Positions 32,459-42,665 of a stretch of DNA of 42,883 nucleotides are shown piece after piece; the first letter of the stretch is position 1, and each line of letters begins with the position of its first letter. This DNA comes from an uncultured Lachnospiraceae bacterium (GTDB lineage: Bacteria > Bacillota > Clostridia > Lachnospirales > Lachnospiraceae): NCBI GenBank assembly GCA_910585255.1, contig CAJUEI010000006.1, positions 1 through 42,883 on the forward strand. Reading direction: 5' to 3'. The notes below the pieces were generated by a model. The model was not told the DNA's origin. It searched no databases and saw only the letters and a list, made by a program, of their open reading frames with translations. The translations under genes were made by a program, and so were the position numbers.

Positions 32459-34495
32459 ATGGGTGGAATGTCAACCCTTTATATAGGGGTATCTGGTCTG
32501 CAGGCAAGCCAGAGTGCCATTAATACAACGGCACATAATCTGTCAAATCTGCATACACCGGGTTATGTAAGGCAGCAGGTAGTATTTGGAGACCGCTCGT
32601 ATGAGACACTTAGTGTAGGTCCAGTATATTACAATCAGTCTGGACGTGGTGTTTCGGTAATGGATATCCGACACGTCAGGGACGTATTATTAGATAAAGC
32701 ATATAGACAAGAGAGTGGCAGGGAAGCCTTCTATGAAAGCCAGGCGCAGGTAATTGAAGAGATCGAGGGATACTTTGGGGAACTGGAGGGAGAACGATTT
32801 CAAGATTATCTGAAGAACATGTGGAATGCGATTCAGGAGGTTAGTAAGAACCCTCTTGGCACGGAAACAAGAGCCGCACTGGTACAGAGTGCGGTTTCTT
32901 TTATTTCTAAAGCCAATTCGATTTATACCGATATGCGGAATTATCAGCTAACTATCAATCAAAAGATTATTAACTCTGTCAATCGAATCAATGAGATTGG
33001 AGAAGAAATTCATGATCTCAATAAAATGATTTCTAAAATTGAAGTGGGCGATATCGAGTCGGCAAACGATTATCGGGACAGAAGAGATTATCTGCTAGAT
33101 GAATTGGGCGGATTAATTGATATTTCCTATAAGGAATTACCGAATGGAGTGGTTACGGTAAGGGCAGAGAACGTAGATTTTATTACAGAGAATGGATATT
33201 ATGAGATGGATTTAATTCATCCGGCAGGAGATGCCGATCCGGAATTGGTAGTTCCGGTCTGGAATTATCTGAATCAGAAAGAAGTCTTTAATATTACTGC
33301 CGATGTTTCAACTGTAAAAGAAAACGATATTGGGTCGCTGAAATCTTATATATTGGCACGAGGAAGTGCTACAGCAAATTATACAGATGTTCCGAGTCAG
33401 GCAGACTTTGACGGCGGGTTAGAGAGTGCAGAATACATACGAAAGATTAATAGTGGGAATTATTTTGCAATTAGAGGCAGTGATGGAAGATACTTGACAC
33501 AGATTTCTTATAAAGGTAAAGACGGACAAAATAAGACGGTTACAATTTCAGATGGAAATACTTTAGATAGAGCGGCTGTTCGAGGAATAGAAAAAGAATT
33601 AGGAATCAAGGCAATTGATTGGACAGATTATCAGAATGTAAATGGAGAAGCTGGGAGCAGTAAAGCTTATCAGGAGGCAATGGAATATTATGATGACTAT
33701 GTAATTCCGTCTTCTATTATGACAATTATGGCAGAGTTTGATCAGCTAATTAATAAAATAGTAGAGGATATTAATGAAGTGATTTCGCCGACAATGAAGC
33801 TGGCCTCTTCTGTTAAAGTAAAAGATAAAAATGGCAATGAGATTACGTTAGAATCGGGAACAAGAGTGATGGATTCTAATGCTGCCGGTTATGGGAAGGA
33901 TGAGGATAAGACACAAGGGACAGAATTATTTTCACGTAAACATACAAAGCGTTATATTGAATATTATGCAACAAATAATAATGGAGATTATATTGATGAA
34001 AATAATCAGGTAGTAACTGATCCAACGAAAGCAAAAAAATATTATGTATATAACTATCAAAGTGAATTTGATTTGGAGTCACTTTATAGTTTAACAAATC
34101 TTGAAGTAAATCCAGATATACTTAGTAATAATCAGTTAATTCCATTTAGTACAAAAGACGGCGGAGAAAATCGAAAATTGATGGATGATATGAACGCTTT
34201 ATGGGAAAAGGATGATCTTGTTTTACTTCCAGAATATAGTTCCAGGAAAAATTATCAAAATTATTATACAGAGTTTATTGGACAGATGGCTGGTGCAGGA
34301 GAATTGTATAATGATATGATTGCACAGCAGGAAAAACTGATAGAAGGCATCGATGGGGTTAGAAGGCAGATCACCGATATATCTTCGGATGAAGAATTGC
34401 AGAATCTTATCAAATATCAGGCAGCATATAATGCTTCCTCTCGTTTTGTAACCGTAATCGATCAGATGCTGGAATTAATTGTAACACAGTTATAG
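32459..34495 (+). CDS. flgK: Hook-associated protein FlgK, first copy
   Basis: The product is 678 residues. N-terminal LYIGVSGLQASQSAINTTAHNLSNLHTPGYVRQQV and C-terminal NLIKYQAAYNASSRFVTVIDQMLELIV are the conserved axial ends. The central domain (about 200-560) is larger than the enteric FlgK (about 550 total). It forms the hook-filament junction. GGAAGGG precedes the ATG. A second, different FlgK follows after 13 bases. In this copy the usual NNISNVNTPGYSRQ motif reads HNLSNLHTPGYVRQ. Confidence 0.93.
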   Translation: MGGMSTLYIGVSGLQASQSAINTTAHNLSNLHTPGYVRQQVVFGDRSYETLSVGPVYYNQSGRGVSVMDIRHVRDVLLDKAYRQESGREAFYESQAQVIEEIEGYFGELEGERFQDYLKNMWNAIQEVSKNPLGTETRAALVQSAVSFISKANSIYTDMRNYQLTINQKIINSVNRINEIGEEIHDLNKMISKIEVGDIESANDYRDRRDYLLDELGGLIDISYKELPNGVVTVRAENVDFITENGYYEMDLIHPAGDADPELVVPVWNYLNQKEVFNITADVSTVKENDIGSLKSYILARGSATANYTDVPSQADFDGGLESAEYIRKINSGNYFAIRGSDGRYLTQISYKGKDGQNKTVTISDGNTLDRAAVRGIEKELGIKAIDWTDYQNVNGEAGSSKAYQEAMEYYDDYVIPSSIMTIMAEFDQLINKIVEDINEVISPTMKLASSVKVKDKNGNEITLESGTRVMDSNAAGYGKDEDKTQGTELFSRKHTKRYIEYYATNNNGDYIDENNQVVTDPTKAKKYYVYNYQSEFDLESLYSLTNLEVNPDILSNNQLIPFSTKDGGENRKLMDDMNALWEKDDLVLLPEYSSRKNYQNYYTEFIGQMAGAGELYNDMIAQQEKLIEGIDGVRRQITDISSDEELQNLIKYQAAYNASSRFVTVIDQMLELIVTQL

Positions 34496-34508
34496 AAAGG
34501 GGCAGTAT

Positions 34509-36458
34509 ATGGCATCTACATTTTTAGGACTTACCATTGCATCCAGCGGATTAACCGCTGCAAATGCAGGAATTAATGTAACGGCAAATAATATTTCCAA
34601 TCGAAATACAGTAGGATATTCCAGACAAGTTGTAACGCAGCAGGCAGCAAAACCAGTTCGTGTTTATGCTAGATATGGAACAATGGGAGCTGGTGTAACA
34701 GTGACAGGAATTGATCAGATTCGGGATTCTTATTATGATCATAAGTACTGGACAAATCAAGGTAATTTAGGAGAAAATATTCAAAAGCACTATTATATGG
34801 GGCAGATAGAAGAATTGTATTTTTCTGAAATGAAAGCTTCTGGATTTACGACATATTATTCTAAGTTTACGGCATCATTAGAAACATTATATACTAATCC
34901 GGCAGATGTATCCAAAAGAAATGCAGCGATTCAGGCTGCCCAGACGTTATCTTCTTATTTTAATGATACGGCACATAGTTTAAATGCTTATCAGGATGAT
35001 ACTAATCTGCAGATTAGTGTAATGGTGGATCGAATTAACAGTGCTGCTCAAAATATTGCTGCATTAAATAAACAGATACAGACGTTAGAGTTAAACGGAG
35101 CAACAGCAAATGAGCTGCGGGACAGAAGAGCTAATGTAGTAGATGAACTTTCTCAATATGTAGGAGTAACTGTAATAGAAAAATTATCGGATACCGGAAG
35201 CTCTTCTTACAGTGTAAAAATTTGTGATCAAACATTAGTAGAAGGACAGATTTGTCATACGTTATCTGTAAGAGCAAGAGAAGGAGATCAGCTTCGGCAT
35301 GATGAAGATAACGAAGGACTGTATGATCTGACATGGAGTAACGGAATGAATTTTGTTACTTATAATGAGAGCTTAACAGGAATGTTAAAAGGATATATTG
35401 ATATTCGTGACGGAAACAATCAGGAATTGACACATTATCCGATAAAAGATGCAGTAGGGTTAGAGTATAAGGGAATCCCATATTATAAAGTACAGACGAA
35501 TTTATTTGCAAAAGAATATACAAGAGAATTTAATAAGATTCAGATGCAGGGTGAAGATTTCAATGAAGAATCTACAGAACGGGTGCCGTTTTTCTCTGTT
35601 TCAACTATGACAACAGAACAGGTAAAGGAACAATCGGATAAGATTTATCAGTTATATCAAAATACAGATCAAGATGCAACAGCTGTAATTAAAAATGCAG
35701 ATGGCAGTGAGACGACATGGACGAAAGAAGATGCTGCAAAATGGATTCAAGAACGTGCATGTGAATATGCAAAAGAACAGCATCCTACACTATTGGAAAA
35801 TGATTTATTTAATAATGATGGTAACGGAAATTTAACTTTAAAAGATGAATATATGAAAGAGTATCTCTATGGAGCAGATTATAAACAAAAAGCAGTAAAA
35901 TATGCTATGAAAAATAATCCAACTGCTGATAAATCAAGTTTTTATAATCCAGATGGGACAGTAAAAGATAACGTTGTTACAGATTATATTAATGCAGCAA
36001 AAAATAATAAAGATATGGCTGGTTGTATGATTATGATAGATTATATTACTGATCAGATGACAGCCGAAAATATGTGTGTAAATGAAGATTTGATATTAGA
36101 TAATGATAAGATGGCAACCACTTCTTATATTTATGATGGTGTAGATTCACAGGATTTAATTGGAGAAATGGTAAAATTAGCAGATAAAAGATTTATGATA
36201 AATGGTAATGCAGAGGAATTTATGGAAGGCTTGGTAGCAGTATCTGCAATCGATTCCGATGCAGCAAGAGCAATGGAAACCAATTATGAAAATATTTCTG
36301 CTACTATTGAAAATCAGAGACTTTCTATTTCGGGGGTAGATGAAGACGAAGAAGCAGCAAATCTTGTGAAATATCAGCATGCATATAATCTTGCAGCGAA
36401 ATGTATTTCGGTTATGTCAGAAATCTATAATAAATTGATTAATGAGACAGCCGTATAA
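34509..36458 (+). CDS. flgK: Hook-associated protein FlgK, second copy
   Basis: The product is 649 residues. N-terminal GLTIASSGLTAANAGINVTANNISNRNTVGYSRQV and C-terminal NLVKYQHAYNLAAKCISVMSEIYNKLI mark it as FlgK. The middle (about 290-570) shares no obvious sequence with the first copy, so this is an old duplication or a recruited paralogue, not a recent copy. GAAAGGGG precedes the ATG. The two may alternate or form separate junction rings; which is the true FlgK cannot be told here. Confidence 0.9.
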   Translation: MASTFLGLTIASSGLTAANAGINVTANNISNRNTVGYSRQVVTQQAAKPVRVYARYGTMGAGVTVTGIDQIRDSYYDHKYWTNQGNLGENIQKHYYMGQIEELYFSEMKASGFTTYYSKFTASLETLYTNPADVSKRNAAIQAAQTLSSYFNDTAHSLNAYQDDTNLQISVMVDRINSAAQNIAALNKQIQTLELNGATANELRDRRANVVDELSQYVGVTVIEKLSDTGSSSYSVKICDQTLVEGQICHTLSVRAREGDQLRHDEDNEGLYDLTWSNGMNFVTYNESLTGMLKGYIDIRDGNNQELTHYPIKDAVGLEYKGIPYYKVQTNLFAKEYTREFNKIQMQGEDFNEESTERVPFFSVSTMTTEQVKEQSDKIYQLYQNTDQDATAVIKNADGSETTWTKEDAAKWIQERACEYAKEQHPTLLENDLFNNDGNGNLTLKDEYMKEYLYGADYKQKAVKYAMKNNPTADKSSFYNPDGTVKDNVVTDYINAAKNNKDMAGCMIMIDYITDQMTAENMCVNEDLILDNDKMATTSYIYDGVDSQDLIGEMVKLADKRFMINGNAEEFMEGLVAVSAIDSDAARAMETNYENISATIENQRLSISGVDEDEEAANLVKYQHAYNLAAKCISVMSEIYNKLINETAV

Positions 36459-36479
36459 TGGAAAGAAGGGGAAGACTGA

Positions 36480-38027
36480 ATGAGAATTACAAATTCAATT
36501 ATAACCAATAATACAATTAGAAATGTAAATATCAATAAATCAACATTGGATAGTTTATATACACAGTTATCAACAGGAAAACTGATACAGAAAGCATCTG
36601 AAAATCCAATTATAGCAATTCGTGCACTGCGTTTTCGTTCGGAGATGTCAGAATTGCAGCAATACTTAAAAAAGAATATTCCAGATGCCAGATCTTGGAT
36701 GACCTTGACAGAAGATGCATTGACGAGCGTAGATGGAATGGTAAAAGATATGATTACGTATACCGTTCAGGCTACAAATGGACCACTGGATACAGAAACA
36801 AAGTTGTCAATTATCAATACTATGAAACAGTATCGGGGACAAATTCATGAAGATGCCAATGCAACTTATTCAGGAAGAAGTATTTTTACTGGATATAAAA
36901 CAAATTCTACTATGACATTTACTCATACAGATCCTACTATTAAGTATGATATTACAGAAACATTTACACCAGAAGATCTGGATACTGTAATGACAATATC
37001 AAATTCTGTGGATGCTGCGACTATAACTAATATACCAGATGCTGGTATGCCAAAACGGCATGATACGTATCGGCTGCGGTTATCCTATGATAAGGTGGAA
37101 CCAGGAGAACCAGAAATTTCTTATACAGATGCACAAGGTGCACCACATACAATACAGGTAAAAGCATTGGTATCTGAAGATGGAAAATATTACAATGCAA
37201 CGTATAATACTACAACAGAAAAATATGAAAAAACTGGTACTCCAATTAATCCATACGAAATAATGGCAAATGATAATACTAATCCAAATCCAGATGCATA
37301 TCTGATTGCCGATACAGGTGAAGTTGTTATGAATAAAGCAGCCTATCAAGAATTAAGTCAGGCAACTTCCATCAGTATGGAATATACGAAAATTGGCTTT
37401 GAAAAGGGAGAATTACGCCCGGAAAATTATTTTGGCTGTACTTGTACTACAAATGATGGGATAGAAAAAAAGATAGAATATTCACCAAATAGACAGGATA
37501 TCAATTATACTGTAAACTTTAATCAAACGATGAAAGTAAATACAGAGGGAAGAGATGTATTTAAGCATGATATTATAAGAGATATGGATGAATTAATTGA
37601 TATTACACAAAAGACATTGGATTTAGAACAGAAAGTAAAAAAATTAGAGAATATGCAGAAAGACCCTAGTTATAGTGAAGCACAACAAAAAGATATTGAA
37701 ACTATGCTGGCTGCTGCCAAAAAGGAATTAGACTATTCCCAAGATATCTTAGTGTCTATGTATGGTGCAGCAAATACCAGTCTTACAGCATATCAAAATA
37801 CCGTAGTAAGTGAAATATCAGATATTGGTGCCAGATGTACCAGATTATCTTTAAATGAAACTCGTTTAGGGAATCAGAATAATTCATTGGAAGAATTAAA
37901 ATCAGTTAATGAAGATGCAGATGAAGCGGAGACCATTATTCATTTAACAACGGCTCACAACGTATATGAAGCATCTTTATCAGCTGCAAGTAAACTGTTG
38001 TCAACCAGTTTGCTTGACTATATTTAA
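36480..38027 (+). CDS. flgL: Hook-associated protein FlgL
   Basis: The product is 515 residues. N-terminal MRITNSIITNNTIRNVNINKSTLDSLYTQLSTGK and C-terminal LSAASKLLSTSLLDYI are flagellin/FlgL ends. The middle (about 150-350) holds an inserted domain that makes it much longer than the roughly 300 residues of most FlgL. It joins FlgK to flagellin. GAAGGGGAAG precedes the ATG, and the gene starts 22 bases after the second flgK. Confidence 0.92.
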   Translation: MRITNSIITNNTIRNVNINKSTLDSLYTQLSTGKLIQKASENPIIAIRALRFRSEMSELQQYLKKNIPDARSWMTLTEDALTSVDGMVKDMITYTVQATNGPLDTETKLSIINTMKQYRGQIHEDANATYSGRSIFTGYKTNSTMTFTHTDPTIKYDITETFTPEDLDTVMTISNSVDAATITNIPDAGMPKRHDTYRLRLSYDKVEPGEPEISYTDAQGAPHTIQVKALVSEDGKYYNATYNTTTEKYEKTGTPINPYEIMANDNTNPNPDAYLIADTGEVVMNKAAYQELSQATSISMEYTKIGFEKGELRPENYFGCTCTTNDGIEKKIEYSPNRQDINYTVNFNQTMKVNTEGRDVFKHDIIRDMDELIDITQKTLDLEQKVKKLENMQKDPSYSEAQQKDIETMLAAAKKELDYSQDILVSMYGAANTSLTAYQNTVVSEISDIGARCTRLSLNETRLGNQNNSLEELKSVNEDADEAETIIHLTTAHNVYEASLSAASKLLSTSLLDYI

Positions 38028-38079
38028 AAAAATTGTCAGACAGAGAAAGCGGAATAAATACGGTGGAGGAAGATAGATT

Positions 38080-38544
38080 ATGAAGTTTGTTACAAAACTA
38101 TTTGGTGAAGTTGATATTGATGAGAATAAGATGCTGACATTTGATGACGGCATTATCGGTTATCCGCATATGCAGCATTTCTTTATGATACATGATGCAG
38201 AACAGGAGAAAAGAAGTGAAATCTCATGGATGCAGTCCGTAGAGGAACCGGCATTTGCTCTGCCTGTTATCAACCCATTAGTAATTGAACCAACTTATAA
38301 TCCAAGCGTAGAAGATGAATTATTAAATCAGCTTGGAGAGATAGGAGAAGATGGTTTTCTTGTACTTAGTACATTGCGTGTACCACCAGATATTACACAG
38401 ATGACAATTAATTTACGTGCACCGCTGATTATCAATCCTCAAACTAGAAAATGCCGTCAAATTATCGTAGAAGATGAACAATACAGTGTCCGTTTTCCAG
38501 CTTATGATGTTTTGAAAAAGAGAGGGGAAAAGGAAGGAGAATAG
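38080..38544 (+). CDS. fliW: Flagellar assembly factor FliW
   Basis: The product is 154 residues with the family pattern GIIGYPHMQHFFMI and APLIINPQTRKCRQIIVED. FliW binds CsrA and flagellin; when flagellin is exported, FliW blocks CsrA and flagellin translation rises. GGAGGAAG precedes the ATG. It lies two bases before csrA, so the partners are made together. Confidence 0.95.
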   Translation: MKFVTKLFGEVDIDENKMLTFDDGIIGYPHMQHFFMIHDAEQEKRSEISWMQSVEEPAFALPVINPLVIEPTYNPSVEDELLNQLGEIGEDGFLVLSTLRVPPDITQMTINLRAPLIINPQTRKCRQIIVEDEQYSVRFPAYDVLKKRGEKEGE

Positions 38545-38546
38545 TT

Positions 38547-38768
38547 ATGTTGGCATTATCTAGAAAAAAAGGAGAGTCTATTATTCTGAACAACGATATT
38601 GAATTGACCATCCTTGAAGTAAAAGGAGATCAGGTAAAAATCGGGGTAAATGCACCTAAATCCGTACCGGTTTATCGAAAGGAAGTCTATCTTCAGATAC
38701 AGCAGGAAAACCGGGAGGCAGCGGCAGAATATGCAAGGCAGAGTTTAAAAGATCTATTAAAACCATAG
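38547..38768 (+). CDS. csrA: Translational regulator CsrA
   Basis: The product is 73 residues: MLALSRKKGESIILNNDIEL, then VKIGVNAPKSVPVYRKEVY with the RNA-contacting arginine. It binds GGA motifs in flagellin mRNA leaders and is countered by FliW. AAGGAAGGAG precedes the ATG inside the end of fliW. The flagellin gene it probably targets is not in this window. Confidence 0.96.
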   Translation: MLALSRKKGESIILNNDIELTILEVKGDQVKIGVNAPKSVPVYRKEVYLQIQQENREAAAEYARQSLKDLLKP

Positions 38769-38954
38769 ACTTTGTATTATTAAAATTTGTATCAATACGA
38801 AAGATTTAACCCATATATAAAATATAAAGACAAATTGAAAGAAAACAGCCAGAGTGCGGCGTGCCCATGCTGTGAAATAGTGCGGACATGCGGCATTTTG
38901 GTGTCTTTCAGACATAATCTTCCAATAAAATTTCCGTTTATCGGAAAAAACTAC

Positions 38955-38983
38955 TTGACAGATTACCATAAAATTGCTAGAAT
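38955..38983 (+). promoter_or_regulatory. Strong sigma-A promoter of rpsL
   Basis: TTGACA, 17 bases, TAGAAT, about 100 bases before rpsL. The rest of 38769-39082 shows only short repeats such as AGTGCGG twice; I see no gene there. Confidence 0.8.
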
Positions 38984-39082
38984 AAAAATCGTGCCAAAAA
39001 GTCTAATTTTTGTGCCAGAAAACAAGGTTGAACAAAGAAAAGCAACCACAGAATCAATATTTTTCGCAGGAGGTGAAAAGAA

Positions 39083-39505
39083 ATGCCTACATTTAACCAG
39101 TTAGTAAGAAAAGGAAGACAGACAACCGTAAAGAAGTCTACTGCACCGGCTCTGCAGAAGGGTTTTAACTCTTTACAGAAAAGAGCAACAGACACTTCCG
39201 CTCCGCAGAAAAGAGGAGTCTGCACAGCAGTAAAAACAGCAACTCCAAAGAAGCCGAACTCTGCACTTAGAAAAATTGCCAGAGTACGTCTTTCAAACGG
39301 AATCGAAGTAACCAGCTATATCCCAGGAGAAGGCCATAACCTTCAGGAGCATAGCGTAGTTCTGATTCGTGGCGGCAGAGTAAAGGACTTACCAGGTACA
39401 AGATATCATATCGTCAGAGGTACATTGGATACAGCAGGAGTAGCAAACAGACGTCAGGCTCGTTCCAAGTATGGTGCAAAGAGACCGAAAGACGCAAAGA
39501 AATAA
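39083..39505 (+). CDS. rpsL: 30S ribosomal protein S12
   Basis: The product is 140 residues: MPTFNQLVRKGR, TPKKPNSALRKIARVRL and GVANRRQARSKYG. The decoding-site loop TPKKPNS is wild type, so no streptomycin-resistance change is seen at the usual lysine. AGGAGGTG precedes the ATG. It is first of the str genes. Confidence 0.98.
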   Translation: MPTFNQLVRKGRQTTVKKSTAPALQKGFNSLQKRATDTSAPQKRGVCTAVKTATPKKPNSALRKIARVRLSNGIEVTSYIPGEGHNLQEHSVVLIRGGRVKDLPGTRYHIVRGTLDTAGVANRRQARSKYGAKRPKDAKK

Positions 39506-39555
39506 GTACCCCAATCAGTGTTTCCGAATTTTATAACAAGGTTTATTCACATTTG

Positions 39556-39564
39556 TGCTATACT
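39556..39564 (+). promoter_or_regulatory. Possible extended -10 promoter for rpsG-fusA
   Basis: TG-C-TATACT with no good -35. It gives a leader of about 200 bases containing a 12-bp palindrome CGGTTTAAACCG (39723-39734). Its role is unknown. Confidence 0.35.
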
Positions 39565-39768
39565 GTAGGTATAGGTAGGGCTTTAAAAGTCATAAAAGCG
39601 ATTTGTGTGCTGGAATAAGACAATATTGTTCCTGTAGGTTGCAGGTTAATATAGAGAGAATACCGCGCACGAACACATCAAAAGTGAGTACCGATGAATT
39701 AATCAATGTCAGAAAAAGGAAACGGTTTAAACCGGACAATTTTTGGCTATATTAAGGAGGGAAGTAAC

Positions 39769-40239
39769 GTGCCACGTAAAGGACATACTCAGAAAAGAGA
39801 CGTATTAGCAGATCCGTTATACAACAATAAAGTTGTTACAAAATTAATCAACAATATTATGTTGGACGGAAAAAAAGGTGTTGCACAGAAGATTGTATAT
39901 GGTGCATTTAAGCGAGTTGCAGAAAAGAGCGGAAAAGATGCATTAGAGGTATTTGAGCAGGCAATGAATAATGTAATGCCGGTATTAGAAGTAAAAGCAA
40001 GACGTATCGGCGGTGCAACATATCAGGTACCGATTGAAGTAAGAACGGAAAGAAGACAGGCATTAGCACTCCGTTGGCTTACTACCTTCTCCCGTAAAAG
40101 AGGCGAGAAGACGATGGAAGAGAGATTGGCAAACGAGATTCTTGATGCATCTAATAATACAGGTGCTGCTGTAAAGAGAAAAGAAGATATGCACAAGATG
40201 GCAGAGGCAAACAAGGCTTTTGCACATTATCGTTTTTAA
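39769..40239 (+). CDS. rpsG: 30S ribosomal protein S7
   Basis: The product is 156 residues, exactly the family length, when started at GTG 39769 (AAGGAGGGAAG upstream): MPRKGHTQKRDVLADPLYNNK, then ARRIGGATYQVPIEVR. A longer frame to 39706 is not supported. It nucleates assembly of the 30S head. It is separated from rpsL by 263 bases, longer than usual for the str operon. Confidence 0.97.
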   Translation: MPRKGHTQKRDVLADPLYNNKVVTKLINNIMLDGKKGVAQKIVYGAFKRVAEKSGKDALEVFEQAMNNVMPVLEVKARRIGGATYQVPIEVRTERRQALALRWLTTFSRKRGEKTMEERLANEILDASNNTGAAVKRKEDMHKMAEANKAFAHYRF

Positions 40240-40334
40240 AATTATAATTGTATGATTGTTATAAGAAGGTGAACTATTGTAAAACAGGCAATTTTTCACC
40301 TTTGCATAACATTGATTTTAAGGAGGAAAATCCC

Positions 40335-42455
40335 TTGGCTGGAAGAGAATATCCATTAGAGAGAACAAGAAACATTGGTATTATGGCACATATTGATGCC
40401 GGTAAGACAACGCTGACAGAGCGAATCTTATTTTATACTGGTGTGAATTATAAAATTGGTGATACCCATGAGGGAACTGCAACCATGGACTGGATGGAGC
40501 AGGAACAGGAGAGAGGTATTACGATTACTTCAGCCGCTACAACATGCCACTGGACATTACAGGAGAACTGTAAGGCGAAGCCAGGTGCGTTAGAACATCG
40601 TATCAATATTATTGATACTCCAGGTCACGTTGACTTTACTGTAGAGGTAGAGCGTTCCTTACGTGTACTGGATGGTGCAGTAGGTGTGTTCTGTGCAAAG
40701 GGCGGTGTGGAGCCTCAGTCTGAAAATGTATGGAGACAGGCTGATACCTATAATGTACCAAGAATGGCATTTATTAATAAGATGGATATCTTAGGTGCAA
40801 ACTTCTATGGTGCAGTAGAGCAGATTAAGACAAGATTGGGGAAAAATGCTGTTATTCTTCAGCTTCCAATCGGAAAAGAAGATGAATTTAAAGGTATTAT
40901 TGATCTATTTGAGATGAAGGCTTATATCTATAATGACGATAAAGGCGAAGATATTACCATAATGGACGTTCCGGAAGATATGAAGGATGATGCAGAATTA
41001 TATCGTTCGGAATTAATCGAAAAGTGCTGTGAATTAGACGATGATCTGATGATGCAGTATTTAGAAGGAGAAGAACCTTCTGTAGAGGATATGAAGGCAG
41101 CTTTAAGAAAAGGAACTTGTGAATGTACTGCAATTCCGGTTTGCTGCGGTTCGGCATATCGAAATAAAGGTGTACAGAAATTGTTGGATGCAATTTTGGA
41201 ATATATGCCTGCACCAACGGATATCCCATCTATTAAAGGTGTAGATTTAGACGGCAATGAAGTAGAGCGTCACGCTTCTGATGAGGAACCGTTTTCTGCA
41301 TTGGCATTTAAGATTATGGCAGATCCGTTTGTAGGAAAACTTGCTTTCTTCCGGGTTTACTCAGGAAGCATTAAGTCTGGTTCTTATATACTAAATGCTA
41401 CAAAGGGCAAAAAGGAACGTGTAGGACGTATTTTACAGATGCACGCAAATAAGAGACAGGAATTAGAGAAAGTTTATTCTGGTGATATTGCGGCAGCAGT
41501 AGGATTTAAACTGACTACAACAGGTGATACCATCTGTGATGAACAGCATCCGGTTATTTTGGAGTCAATGGAATTCCCAGAGCCGGTTATTGAATTGGCA
41601 ATTGAGCCTAAGACAAAGGCAGGACAGGGAAAGATGGGAGAGGCTTTGGCAAAACTTGCAGAGGAAGACCCAACATTCCGTGCACATACCAACCAGGAGA
41701 CAGGACAGACAATTATCGCCGGTATGGGTGAGCTCCATTTGGAAATTATTGTTGACCGTTTGCTTCGTGAGTTTAAAGTCGAAGCAAATGTAGGTGCACC
41801 ACAGGTTGCCTATAAAGAAGCGATTACAAAAGAAGTGGATGTAGACAGTAAATATGCAAAGCAGTCCGGTGGACGTGGACAGTATGGACACTGTAAAGTG
41901 CATTTTGCCCCAATGGATGCCAATGGAGAAGAACTGTTTAAGTTTGAATCCAGTGTAGTCGGCGGTGCGATTCCTAAGGAATATATCCCGGCTGTTGGAG
42001 AAGGAATTGAGGAAGCTACAAAGGCAGGTATTCTGGGCGGATTCCCTGTAGTCGGCGTGCATGCAACCGTATATGACGGATCTTATCATGAAGTCGATTC
42101 CAGTGAGTTAGCATTCCATATTGCAGGTTCGATGGCATTTAAGGAAGCCATGCAGAAAGCATCTCCAGTATTGTTAGAGCCGATTATGAAGGTGGAAGTA
42201 ACGATGCCGGAAGACTATATGGGAGATGTAATCGGGGATTTGAACTCCCGCCGTGGACGTATTGAAGGAATGGATGATCTGGGCGGAGGAAAGATGGTAC
42301 GTGCTTATGTACCGTTGTCCGAGATGTTTGGTTATGCTACAGACTTACGTTCTAAGACACAGGGACGTGGAAATTATTCGATGTTCTTTGAACGCTATGA
42401 GCAGGTTCCAAAGAATGTACAGGAAAAGGTTTTAAATGCAAAGACTGGTAAATAA
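40335..42455 (+). CDS. fusA: Elongation factor G
   Basis: The product is 706 residues. GTP-binding motifs AHIDAGKTT (18-26), DTPGHVDF and NKMD are followed by the domain II-V sequence of EF-G, ending with the GYATDLRSKTQGRG region. It moves tRNA and mRNA through the ribosome. The start is TTG 40335, with AAGGAGG ten bases upstream, giving MAGREYPLERTRNIG. The longer frame to 40248 is not real. Confidence 0.98.
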   Translation: MAGREYPLERTRNIGIMAHIDAGKTTLTERILFYTGVNYKIGDTHEGTATMDWMEQEQERGITITSAATTCHWTLQENCKAKPGALEHRINIIDTPGHVDFTVEVERSLRVLDGAVGVFCAKGGVEPQSENVWRQADTYNVPRMAFINKMDILGANFYGAVEQIKTRLGKNAVILQLPIGKEDEFKGIIDLFEMKAYIYNDDKGEDITIMDVPEDMKDDAELYRSELIEKCCELDDDLMMQYLEGEEPSVEDMKAALRKGTCECTAIPVCCGSAYRNKGVQKLLDAILEYMPAPTDIPSIKGVDLDGNEVERHASDEEPFSALAFKIMADPFVGKLAFFRVYSGSIKSGSYILNATKGKKERVGRILQMHANKRQELEKVYSGDIAAAVGFKLTTTGDTICDEQHPVILESMEFPEPVIELAIEPKTKAGQGKMGEALAKLAEEDPTFRAHTNQETGQTIIAGMGELHLEIIVDRLLREFKVEANVGAPQVAYKEAITKEVDVDSKYAKQSGGRGQYGHCKVHFAPMDANGEELFKFESSVVGGAIPKEYIPAVGEGIEEATKAGILGGFPVVGVHATVYDGSYHEVDSSELAFHIAGSMAFKEAMQKASPVLLEPIMKVEVTMPEDYMGDVIGDLNSRRGRIEGMDDLGGGKMVRAYVPLSEMFGYATDLRSKTQGRGNYSMFFERYEQVPKNVQEKVLNAKTGK

Positions 42456-42577
42456 AAACTGTTAGAAATAGGAAGAGAAAAATTATGTTCCATTTCAATA
42501 ACAGGGTTCCGTTTGGCAGAAATTTGGAAAAAAGCAGAGAAAATATGTAATATAAAGGTAAAAAGTGTAATTTAGGC

Positions 42578-42606
42578 TTGAAAATATTCCAGAAATGCAA
42601 TATAAT
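42578..42606 (+). promoter_or_regulatory. Sigma-A promoter of tuf
   Basis: TTGAAA, exactly 17 bases, TATAAT, 60 bases before the tuf start. Confidence 0.8.
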
Positions 42607-42665
42607 GCTTATAGCCTATAATCGCCGTTAAGGGCGCATATATTAATTAAGGAGGACGATTTAAA

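Noticed and set aside
38787..39104. 105-codon open frame before rpsL
   Set aside because: It covers the rpsL promoter and overlaps the rpsL start; composition is not coding-like.
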